Positions 51,701 to 59,600 of a stretch of 64,000 bases of DNA are shown piece after piece. A model generated the notes under the pieces. It saw only the letters and a list, made by a program, of their open reading frames with translations, had not been told where the DNA came from and did not search any database. A program made the position numbers and the translations under genes. Origin of the DNA: Phoronis australis (Eukaryota; Phoronida; Phoronidae); assembly GCA_002633005.1 (NCBI GenBank), contig NMRA01000219.1:139592-203591 (forward strand), read 5' to 3'. The stretch's first letter is position 1; each line of letters starts with the position of its first letter.

Positions 51701-53930
51701 GACCAGTAAAAACAGGACATTACCAGTCTAGACAGGGAAACGTAATTTTGTCCGATTACTTTTGGCATGAACTTTAACTTTAAAAAAGATGCAGGTGAAT
51801 CTTAAGCTATTATTTTTGGTCACATACCAACTAACAGACTGCTACATCATAATTTATAATGTTACACACAATATGGTTTCCTATGTTGTATGGAAGATAG
51901 CCATACTTCTAAAATACAAATATAAACTGTGTATCTAAGAAAGAACAACATAAGCTCGTAAAAATCAGGATTGACGCATAACAAACTAATAAATAATGAC
52001 GGTTAGCCAAAAAAAGTGTAGCAAGCAAGTACCAGACCATACCTTAACCAGCTCAAACTGTTCATCTTTCAATAGTTCAATGTTCTTTTTCAGCCAGTCC
52101 ATGATATGTACAACAGTCTGGTTCCTAACAACTGGTTTGTTGGCAGCTAGAAGACAGTAGTCTTAATACAGAGGGAGGTAGGACAGAACATTATGCAACG
52201 ACAGACCAAAGATCAACTTCAAACATTTTAATGGAGAAATCCATGCATTCAAAGTAATTCAATTTCAGTCAAAAAACGAAGATCGTTTCTTAAAGGTATT
52301 GCTTCCATAGATATTCACTGTACATTTCATCCATCTTTTTACGACACAAACACTTAGGATACCAACCAATGTGCACAAACTAGAGAAATGTCACAAGCAT
52401 GATAGACAGGGCAAATTTTAATGTAAATTATTAAAGAGTGAAGGGGTCACACATAGGATTGCGCAGAGCAGTTTTCCAAACAGTGGATGAATTCGTTTTG
52501 AAGTCACAAAGTTAAGCCAAAGATACATAAAAATTGTTTCCAACGCTTTGTGATTTGAGAAGACTGTAAATTTATTGTCTTGCATTGCAAAAAGCTTACC
52601 TTGAACTACCGTGTGCTCCAGACTTTTTAAAACAGATGTGCTCAGACGTTGATGTAAGTACCTGTAGAAGACAAAGAAACAAGACTGACAAGTAATTTGA
52701 ACTGACCAATCCAATGTCATAACAAGACTGATAAGTCATTTGAACTGCCCAATACAATGTCATAACATGACACACAAGTCATTTGAACTGCCCAATCCAA
52801 TGTCATAACAAGACATGTTCTTAAGTGGGTATAGTAGATCCAAGAATACAAGCTTGAATTTTAGCATCAGACAAAAAAATATTGTTGCTGTCCAAAATTA
52901 TGTCAAATAAACTATTATATATAAAAACATTTGGAGCTTAATTATCCTGATAGTAAATTGAGTCATGACATATGGACACAAGGACCATTACTAGATATTT
53001 AAAGTCGCATTTTGCCTTGTTTAGCTAGCTAAAAACAAAAATCAAATTAGGCTTAATAAAATCAGTCTCGTGTTATTTCCGTACCGTAATAGGGTTCTAT
53101 TTTTGTTACCAGCAAGAACATTGAAATAATCAGCACCTTAAGAAAATGTCTGAGTATATTGGGGTTGGCCGTTCCTTAGACTGTGAATTCTAAAATGGCG
53201 CTTGTATGCATTGTCTGCTATTTGAGTTGCCCATGCTTTTGGCTGCAATTCAAGATTGGATGAGCACGGTAATGTTCTTAAAACCCAAAGCACTTTGGTT
53301 AATAATTCAACATTGAGAGCTAAACAGGGGCAGTTGCTTTTCCCTTTAAAGTTCATTTTGACACAGTGAAGGGTGGCGACTCCAGTTGCAAACTCAATGC
53401 AACTACTCCAACTTTCACACACTCTAACACTTCAGCAAACTCACCATTTAATGAATTCATCCAGGAGATCAATCAGAACCATTTTGTATTTGCCCTCGTG
53501 TTTCGAGGTCATGCCAACAGAGCCAAGCCTCTGTACTTGCACCCGTTTCCCATTACACACAGTCTCTGACCAGCCAAACCGTCTCTCGAAAATATACAGA
53601 GTGAATCGATCAAGATCCTTCTGACAAGGAAAGAGGTTATCGGGCAACTTGCCAGGGAATGGATTGTCTTCTTCAAAGCTAGCTTTGGCAGCTCTCTGCA
53701 ACCATTCTTGTTCCAAACTCTCATCAGCATCATTCCATGCTGTTCTGGTATTGGAGCCGGGTTGCAGCTGTTGCTTTAAAGCCTTCAGAGCATCCACCTC
53801 AGTCTCGGTAGTGGTGGCCGACTGTAAGGATTTCACGCAGTCCGTCCACATGCTGTCGTCTGACTCACTTTCAACTCGCCACAAGCGGGTGCGGGCTCAC
53901 CGGACACAGGGTGGTAACTAGCATGAGCAC
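24103..53930 (-). CDS. Large HEAT-like helical protein, 28 coding exons, family not recognised
   Basis: Exons, 5' to 3': 53930-53445 (ATG 53851), 52661-52600, 52146-52043, 51462-51334, 50746-50695, 50273-50164, 49740-49591, 48633-48550, 46970-46875, 45939-45819, 43405-43178, 41897-41711, 40811-40706, 40338-40237, 38711-38650, 35965-35788, 35091-35036, 34098-33951, 33368-33183, 31241-31062, 30470-30331, 29825-29628, 29028-28905, 27078-26959, 25848-25713, 25459-25278, 24661-24592, 24188-24103 (TGA). The sum is 3804 coding bases, 1267 residues, and every junction keeps phase. Residues 1-600 look like repeated helical pairs, for example SHPQLSIREYATKAF and IMDWLKKNIELLKDEQFELV. The centre (about 620-760) is polar. 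Helices resume at about 760-1110. The end is Ser/acidic (SDSESDSED, then SDWDSWSDEEE near 1206-1216), followed by a short helical tail. No signal peptide, membrane span or catalytic motif is visible. Probably a cytosolic scaffold, by inference only. Confidence 0.85.
24541..24600 (-). repeat. Two-unit 30-bp repeat across the exon 27 donor
   Basis: On the minus strand the unit starts ATCAATAG, then GTAGGTTATCAAAATACA. It is repeated once with four changes (ATCATTAG, GTAGGTTGTC). Eight bases of each unit match the exon end and the rest match the intron start, so the intron holds a second intact AG|GTAGG donor. Confidence 0.75.
25031..25069. repeat. Perfect hairpin, 18-bp arms, 3-base loop
   Basis: The arm TTTGTTATTGGGGAATGC is followed by CAA and its exact complement. 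It lies in the intron between exons 26 and 27 of the large gene. Confidence 0.8.
27438..27473. repeat. Perfect hairpin, 17-bp arms, 2-base loop
   Basis: GAAGCAAAATGGAATTT, TG, then its exact complement. It lies in the intron between exons 23 and 24 of the large gene. Confidence 0.8.
28040..28195 (-). mobile_element. Half copy of the TAAAGCTGCATTTTGCC family
   Basis: The reverse complement starts TTAAAGCTTTGTTTTGCC, then AAAATGAAAATCAAATTAAG and ATTCTCAGTCTCATGATATT. The distal half is not recognisable. Confidence 0.5.
29021..29403 (-). repeat. Minisatellite, 32-bp unit, across the exon 23 acceptor
   Basis: About 12 units. On the minus strand each reads TTTCTCACACCACAG followed by TGTCTACATCCT. 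The unit nearest the gene body supplies the real acceptor (exon starts 29028, residues VYILSTKLNES). All upstream units repeat both the pyrimidine/CACAG acceptor and the first 12 exon bases. Copies degenerate towards 29400. Confidence 0.9.
31601..32981. repeat. First copy of a 1.38-kb duplicated block containing exons 18 and 19
   Basis: Starts AAGTTTCACACAAAGG and ends GGTAAACCG directly before a single N (32982). The block then starts again at 32983 and runs to about 34358 with roughly 1-2% differences. It contains second copies of exon 19 (31991-31806) and exon 18 (32721-32574). A transcript using all four exons would re-enter exon 18 in the wrong phase. Confidence 0.9.
32344..32590 (-). 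repeat. Minisatellite, 65-70-bp unit, built on the exon 18 donor
   Basis: Four units start near 32344, 32414, 32480 and 32545; the same array recurs at about 33721-33967 in the second block. On the minus strand the exon end (GAGGATGAGTATGCAG) and donor (GTAAATAGTGCATAGTG) are both inside the unit. The most distal unit keeps an intact CTGCAG|GTAAATAG, while the two middle units have lost it. Confidence 0.85.
32983..34358. repeat. Second copy of the 1.38-kb block
   Basis: Same content as 31601-32981, offset by about 1377-1382 bases, with exon 18 at 34098-33951 and exon 19 at 33368-33183. The predicted proteins of both exon pairs are the same. Sequence beyond the block is unique on each side. 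Confidence 0.9.
34742..34992 (-). mobile_element. CAGGGCTTGGAAT-family element, 251 bp
   Basis: The ends are CGGGGCTTGGAATGACC and GGCAAATTCCAAGCCCTG. The 6-bp AGTGAT occurs at 34736-34741 and 34993-34998 as a target duplication. The interior is A-rich on this strand. Lies in the intron between exons 17 and 18 of the large gene. Confidence 0.8.
36712..36776. repeat. (AT)n microsatellite
   Basis: About 32 uninterrupted AT units, flanked on both sides by GACTGTCTATAT-like sequence. Lies in the long intron between exons 15 and 16. Confidence 0.95.
37000..38640. other. Long intron stretch without recognisable features
   Basis: It lies between exons 15 and 16 of the large gene. It is AT-rich with no splice-flanked open frame that fits the neighbouring phases, and I saw no element from the families above. 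Confidence 0.5.
41510..41592. mobile_element. Diverged relative of the 12777-12870 MITE
   Basis: GGCCACGTGATGTGCCCACAG, GTAGCGTGCTGACCAGACTT and AATGTTT match one half of the CDK10 intron copy. The other end is too decayed to place. Confidence 0.35.
41980..42727. repeat. First copy of a 0.74-kb duplicated block containing exon 11
   Basis: Runs from ACAGTTCCCTTG to CAGAGCT, then a single N at 42728, then the same sequence again at 42729-43465 with a few substitutions and small deletions. The exon 11 copy is at 42667-42440. Confidence 0.9.
42729..43465. repeat. Second copy of the 0.74-kb block
   Basis: Holds the exon 11 copy at 43405-43178. To its right the sequence is unique, then comes the CAGGGCTTGG-family element at about 43527-43765. 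Confidence 0.9.
43527..43765 (-). mobile_element. CAGGGCTTGGAAT-family element, decayed ends
   Basis: GGCTTGGAATGACCAATGAC at the left and AAAATTCCAAGCCCCG at the right, with the same A-rich interior as 34742-34992. No clean target duplication is seen here. Confidence 0.65.
44086..44939. repeat. First copy of a 0.85-kb duplicated block containing exon 10
   Basis: Starts AAACTTATTTCACCAACAGG and runs into the 37-base N gap at 44940-44976. The same sequence recurs at about 45318-46165. Exon 10 is at 44715-44595 here and 45939-45819 there. Exon 10 is 121 bases, so using both would break the frame. Confidence 0.9.
44940..44976. other. Assembly gap (37 N)
   Basis: A run of N at the end of the first copy of the exon 10 block. 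Single N characters at 32982 and 42728 mark the other two joins. Confidence 1.
45318..46165. repeat. Second copy of the exon 10 block
   Basis: Near-identical to 44086-44939. Its left neighbour (about 45100-45317) differs from that of the first copy and ends in repeat-like sequence with a C-rich run, so one allele may carry an insertion here. Confidence 0.85.
46064..46147 (-). CDS. 27-residue ORF inside an intron, doubtful
   Basis: An ATG in a good context (ACTATGG) opens a Lys/Ser/Glu-rich peptide starting MEPVSKDSRK and ending in TAA. A CCAAT motif lies about 115 bases upstream. It diverges from the plus-strand ORF at 46254. It may be a decayed exon or a micro-ORF; nothing supports expression. 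Confidence 0.2.
   Translation of the reverse strand: MEPVSKDSRKSKVTKNTDKSEPDEAVK
46254..46735 (+). pseudogene. Polar ORF interrupted by one frameshift, nested in an intron
   Basis: A frame rich in Arg, Lys, Gln, Asn and Ser runs to a stop at 46544. From about 46511 a second frame continues with similar composition to a stop near 46735 (contains PSYTEYIKYIKN). The switch falls at an A6 run near 46510, as a one-base indel would produce. Together they would be about 160 residues. Local GC and codon use are unlike the surrounding intron. It could be a nested gene, a retrotransposon ORF1 remnant, or a sequencing error in an intact ORF. No family recognised. Confidence 0.35.
47000..48549. other. 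Intron between exons 8 and 9, nothing recognised
   Basis: AT-rich sequence with no in-phase exon, tandem array or element ends that I could support. Confidence 0.5.
49783..50045. repeat. Three-unit tandem repeat, about 85-bp period
   Basis: The landmarks TGACTTTGTCTCAAAAGTG, TGTACATTATTCATA and CATCAAG-ACTAG recur three times with many changes. It lies in the intron between exons 6 and 7, away from the splice sites. Confidence 0.65.
52682..52815. repeat. Three-unit minisatellite, about 46-bp unit
   Basis: Each unit contains AAGTCATTTGAACTGCCCAAT and CAATGTCATAACAAGAC. It begins only about 20 bases upstream of the exon 2 acceptor (52661) but does not include it. Confidence 0.75.
52998..53355 (+). 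mobile_element. TAAAGCTGCATTTTGCC family member in intron 1 of the large gene
   Basis: Starts AAAGTCGCATTTTGCCTTG, then TTAGCTAGCTAAAA, ATCAAATTAGGC, AAAATCAGTCTCGTG and GTTACCAGCAAGAACAT. The right end, near TTGCTTTTCCCTTTAAAG, is weak. Confidence 0.5.
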
Positions 53931-54689
53931 CTGGAAAACAAAACAGCCGTATGTATTTCAATTACACACACACCTTCAGCATAAACCACACCAGCTCAGG
54001 TCCACATGGGAGACAACTTGTCAGTTTACTGATTGAAGTTATATGTATAGAAATGTAATCTCAGAACAATAATGGGATAACTCCAAAGATTATGTCATTT
54101 TACTGACAATGTATGCAGGTGACAATAGATAGATGGAATTATTTTTCCTAGTATTATCATTCATTAAGAATGGATTGGCTGTTTCTAGTCTAAAATCTCT
54201 ATCAGATCAAGCTTGACTGAGAACAACATACAAAGTCAAATATTTAATATGTAATGTGTGCTAAGAGATCAGTCCCAAACAGGCAATAAACTATGTTCTC
54301 AATATCTCATGTTCTCAATATCTCAATTCTATTGAATGTAAGTAGAGAATTTTTCATGCAATCTACAAGACGGTATTTAACATTTTTAAAACAAAAAAGA
54401 TTTTTGATAACATGGAATCTCTTCTTGTACTGTTTCAATCTTAAAAACTCAAGCGTCTACCCCAGCAAGAGGGTGTTGGTCCTTCAACAAACCCCTACTT
54501 GTAAACGAGTGCACATTTCATGGTTGCTCCTTACAAATGAGTCCCCTTTTCTGAATCTACTCTCTAAATGGGTGGGCATCCTAACTTTCCAACTGCAATA
54601 CCTGTCAAAAATACAGTGAAGTATCCGAGTATTTACAAAACTGGTGTCAAAGAACCGAATCTGTCCATAGTGGCATTAGAGTTATACCA

Positions 54690-55440
54690 AAAATCCTCAG
54701 AAAGTGAAAGACCAAGTTGAGATGAGTAGATAGTGAATTCTAGAGAAAACTCCAGAGACTGAGGCGGTAAATTCCAGACTTTTAGGTCTGTCAGTAAAAT
54801 TCCAGGTACTAGTAGTGGTCATGGAACTACGATAAAATTCTCCAATTTGGAACAGTCTCCAGAATTTGGAATATGGATACTCCAGCAAAAAATCATTTTC
54901 TTGATTCTGGAATTTGGGACAAGAGTGATTTTTATGTACCTTATTTCTCTTCTCAAATTTTGGACAATGTGTTTTCAATCTATAGAGTAAGTAATTTTGC
55001 CATCTTTCCAGTGATTCTTGAATTTGTGAGCAGCCAAAATTGTCTGTTTCTAGACTTTGGGACAAGCTCCAACAACCTTGGGCAAAATGATCAAATTTCC
55101 AATGTCTCAAACTGAAGAATTTTTCCCGCAATTGTAAAGTTCAACCGTCTACAACGTATCTACCATGCGCGCACCCAGAGGGGCCCGGGGGGCTCAAACG
55201 AGCCCCCCCATTTGGAGGAGTGGACAAAAAGGTCCGCCTCACAGAAACAAAAAGTCCGAGAAAACGAGACAAAAGTCAACTAAAAAGGTGCAAACGCACA
55301 ATTCACAGCTCTGGACGTGGTACCCCGTTTGTTTTTTTAGTCCTTTGGCTATTTTGTCAGTAAAAGGTCCACATTGTCGGAAATTCGAGGTCCCCCATAT
55401 TAAAGGGTGCGCGTATGTCTACAAACAGCGTATTTGAACA
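54690..55440. other. Repeat-like sequence in the first intron of the large gene
   Basis: Loose repeats of CCAGA, AATTTTGG and TTTGGGACAAG occur at 54700-55120. At 55190-55375 there is a G/C-rich hairpin (GGGGGGCTC against GAGCCCCCC) followed by the core also found in the 14167-14677 transposon. No exon seen. Confidence 0.4.
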
Positions 55441-56404
55441 CATCTCAGAGTAAATGACATATGAAATTGGTGAGTATGTTAAAAAACACAGTACTGACAA
55501 GTATCATGCTCAAACTGTAATGTATGGTTTCAGTTTCATATTCAACTGAATCACAATATTTTTGTGTGACTTGATTCTGAGGGAGAGGGAATGTGAATAT
55601 GCCTTTTTCAAAATTTTTGGTAGATTTATGTCACTTTTTAACATTTTAGTAAAAATTTGGAATGTCAATATAGATTATGTAAGCGTAAAAATGGGATGAG
55701 AAATCACTGTTTTAGCATATTTAGTTTCAGACTTATAATTCTTTCCTGCACAATACAGACATGACCACAGTAGTAATTTACAGTGGTACCGGACTTTGAC
55801 ATTTAGATATCAGTAATTCAGTAAAGAAAATTGGTTACCCCTGAAAGTGACTATTACCGACACGACTACAATAAGTTGTGAAATCCAGACAACACGCTTT
55901 ATCAAACTTTGTCTTAGACTTTTTCCACGTATACGTTCTTTGTGGCCAGGTATAAATATCGCCCAGCATTCGGAAGCCCAGCTACATCCCCCAGCCTAAA
56001 AGGACCTTACCATGTCAGATGTAATGGTGAGAACCTACCGTAAGTAGGACCAAAGTTCCTTTAAACTAGTCCTGAACTATTAGGTCGGTGAAAAACTAGG
56101 CTTTTGTCTAAAGGATACAGACAAAATCAATCCAGAAGTGCCAAAGCTTTTGCCATTCAGTGTAACTTTTAGATTACGCTGATCTCCATAAACTTACTTA
56201 TCATAGTTATGCATCTCAGTACTTTTACCAACAAATAATTACGATGGCAAATACAACCACGTAGCCTACGTCAAAATTCCATGTCCGTTTGCTTATGAAG
56301 CGGGTAAACCGTAAATGCAGATGCGATCTCAGGCAATATGCAAAATAGTAACTTAAGTGCCAAGAAGTGGCGAGAACTCATTACAGCATCCATGTCGTAC
56401 TTAC

Positions 56405-56520
56405 CATAGCATTCCTACACACAAGCAAAAGTAAGTATCTGACATTCCCAAGACAATTGAGCAATTACAGCGGCCATATTGTTTACAGGATGACGTCAGA
56501 TGATACTCTCGCCTCTAAAA
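56405..56520 (-). other. Probable 5' non-coding exon of the large gene
   Basis: On the minus strand a strong donor (GCTATG|GTAAGTAC) ends at 56405. Joining it to the acceptor at 53930 creates a six-codon upstream ORF (M-L-W-C-S-C, stop) in front of the main ATG at 53851. An in-frame TGA upstream of 53851 also supports that ATG as the start. The 5' limit is a guess. Confidence 0.45.
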
Positions 56521-56680
56521 TAAATGATTTAGAACCTTTCTGTTGCAAATAAATATATTTTACCCACCTTTCTATCTAATATAAACAATTTAATTCAAAT
56601 TACAGTGGCCTATTAGTCACTACAAAGATTAGTTTCGAAAACTTTATTGTCAGAATACAAAATGGCGCAAGGAAGTGGAA
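56465..56680. promoter_or_regulatory. Shared divergent promoter of the large gene and UBE2V
   Basis: The divergent 5' ends lie within about 260 bases. The interval holds a perfect CRE (TGACGTCA, 56491-56498), a YY1-like GCGGCCATATTG (about 56470) and a second YY1-like AAAATGGCGC that includes the UBE2V start codon. No TATA box. Placing YY1 sites over start codons is known for housekeeping promoters. Confidence 0.55.
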
Positions 56681-59600
56681 GCGGTGTTGGTATGCGATAA
56701 AAATTTGGTTTATCAGAGCCATTTTGTTACTTGTTCTTCAATTAAGTCTGCAGTTTGTGGCCGACAAAACTAGAGCTATGTTATTTTTATAGGCTTTGCC
56801 ATTTTTCTCTAACGCTGTTGTCCCTGTCTTTCACTGACGGCTCAGCAGGTTCTTGGTTCGAGACCAGTCACCTGCAATTGCAAAGCAATTTTCATTATCA
56901 GCGAACCCCCATGAGACTGGGATGAGAAACCTACCTCACAATTTGTGTCGATAGTGATGTGGTTAGGATATAGGTGCATGACTTTCATGGGTAAACCGGC
57001 CAAACGCCCATGCACAGTCTTGTCACTGACACTGCATTGAAACACAGTGTTCCATAGCCATAGCAGGCATAGGCATAGACGGTCAACAGTAAGCCAATAT
57101 GGATAAAAAATTTCTAGGGTCCTACGTAACCTCAGTGACAAGAGTTTGATGGTTTAGTTAAATTGAGGCGTAATTTTCAGGTCATGGTTTTGCAGACAGG
57201 GCTGCGTAATTGTTCCCAACATGACGACATGGACCTACGCACATGATTTTGGTATTGTTCGATGCCTTGCATTGTTATTATTCCAAAAAAATTCAAAAAT
57301 GCCTCCTACCTCGTTTCCTTGGTATTTTATCTTCAAATTTCTGCTTGCACTGTTTCCCAGTAGTGATACCGCCATGTTGAATGGAAGGAGACATCTGGCG
57401 GTGTAGCGGCCAAAAACTAAACTTATCTATGGACACCCACATTCTGCACAGCATCGCTCTTCATAATTTAAAACTGACCGAGACCGGTCGACCTCAGTAG
57501 CGAGCTACGGTCCCAAGAGTTTGATTTCCTATGGTGACCCTGGTACACATCCGCTATTAGGAATCTGCAACTGGAAAAGGGGGGTTGTTTTTGAGGTCCA
57601 AATTTGTGAAAATGTATCATTTCAGAGAATTTTGAGGAAATGGGCCAAATGATCACAATTTTAAAAATTTATGGAAAAGGGTGAAATGCTGCCCTTTGTT
57701 GCTCCATGTTATCTCAAGAAAACTTGAGGAGAAATCTCACGGGCAAACACCATTTAGAATCGATGATGCTGTTTCATTCATTAACAGGAGGTGTCGCTGT
57801 AATTACCCAGGGTTGTTCTACCATTCTTCTGGACACTCTTCGAGGCAGTAGCATATCATCTAGAAAAACGTTTGAGGCAGTACTATCATCTCTGCTGACC
57901 CCAGTAGAAAATTTTTAATTATCTTATGGGCACTCAATACATCGGAAGCTTTTCAACAAATTATTCCTCACAGTAATTGAACCATCAAAGTTGCGTTGCT
58001 GTAAGTACCTTTTTGCTCATATATAGGAAGGTGTTGATGTCTAACTCTGTCCAGCTTGAACTAATACTCTCACAATCAATTTTTTTTTTCAAACAGTCCT
58101 TCGTTCAGTTGCCCATATCGACAACTCGCCATTTTTTACGTGTTTACTCTGCCGGCGTATAGGATGCTGGTGCAGTAATGTAAAAATGGAGAGTTGCTGA
58201 TTTGGGCAACTGAACGAAAAACTACGAAAAAAGTTTTTTGATTGTATGAGTATTTGTTCAAGCAGGGAAGAGTTAAAAACATCTATGGCCTCCTAAAGTG
58301 TCTCTCTATATGCAAAAGGTACTTGTAGCAACATGACTTATGGTTTAGTCAGTGTTGGACATATTTCGACCAAAAGCTGGCAGTGTATGTAGGGCCTGGA
58401 TAGGATGACCACATTCTCTACTTGGGCCAGTTGAGACGGTGGTACTGTCTAGGAAAAAGTTTAACTTTGGTAGAGTTATTGAAAAGCCTTTCTCCCCTGG
58501 AGAAAATTGGTCGTTCCCGACAGGTTGATTTGGAAGCTTGACTAATTTTTTATTCTGGGGATGGCACTGTCAAGTCCCAGCCAGGTGTCTACTCCAGATT
58601 TGTTTACCATTACGAGTTATCTCTACTTTTTCTGTTTCAGTGCTCCCTCGGAATTTCAAACTACTGGAGGAGCTTGAGGAAGGTCAAAAAGGTGGAGATG
58701 GGACTGTCAGCTGGGGTATAGTGGAGGACGATGATATGGATTTGATTAAATGGACTGGCATGATCCTAGGACCCCCACGGGTAGGCATAATCACTGGTAA
58801 CAGGCAGTGGTTTAAGAACTGTACATCGCTGTGTTATATTAAGTACATATCAAGAACTGTAAGTCAATGTTTACTCTTAAAGAAGTAACAGTCCATACAC
58901 CCTCAGTGATAATTATATCAAATCTTCCAATGTCTTTTACTTTGCTAGATTTTAGTTCTAAGACTTTCTTCATGATGTAAATTACTTGAACCTTTCGTGG
59001 ACAGACATCATGAAGACTGTGTCTGGTATGTCAATTGTTTGCACATCCACCATGTGGCTAATAGTTAGTTTAGTTTCTGCATCAGCCACTAAGTTTGCGA
59101 AATTCCTTGAAAGATCTTCATAAAGGCTTTGTCAGGCAGATGCCAATCTTTGCTGACTAGCGCTCCCTATTGGTAATTATTATTTTTGGCACCGTGTTAT
59201 CTGCCATAGCCTTGAAGTTGTCAACTAAATTTGGCATCTGCTTTCGTGTTCAGGGAAAAAAGCATCTGCCTATTTTCTATCGCAAATGTACTAACATTCT
59301 TAGATTGCTTTCTGAATTCTCTACTCAAGATGTGGCAACTTTAAGTGGTTTCTTTCGTGATATGTAAAGTTTGAGCTCTTCTGAAAGCTGTGCAACATTT
59401 GGGTGCATTTCAGCACTTTGCATTGCTTTTGTTTGTTCAAGGGTTTAGTAGTGTGCACTATGCTTGTCTGTGACGATATGTTATTGACATGTGAAATTAA
59501 TACAAAGATCATTTGTTTATTTCTTTCACGCAAGCCTAATGTCTTTATGACTTATGTGTTAGTACAAACTATTCATCAAACCAACAATTAACATTCGTTG

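Noticed and set aside
53366-53921. Plus-strand ORFs of 67-90 codons
   Set aside because: They lie antisense to exon 1 of the large gene, whose minus-strand frame is spliced and in phase.
56835-56870. tRNA gene suggested by a perfect B-box-like GGTTCGAGACC
   Set aside because: No A box at the right distance and no acceptor stem pairing; chance match or SINE fragment.
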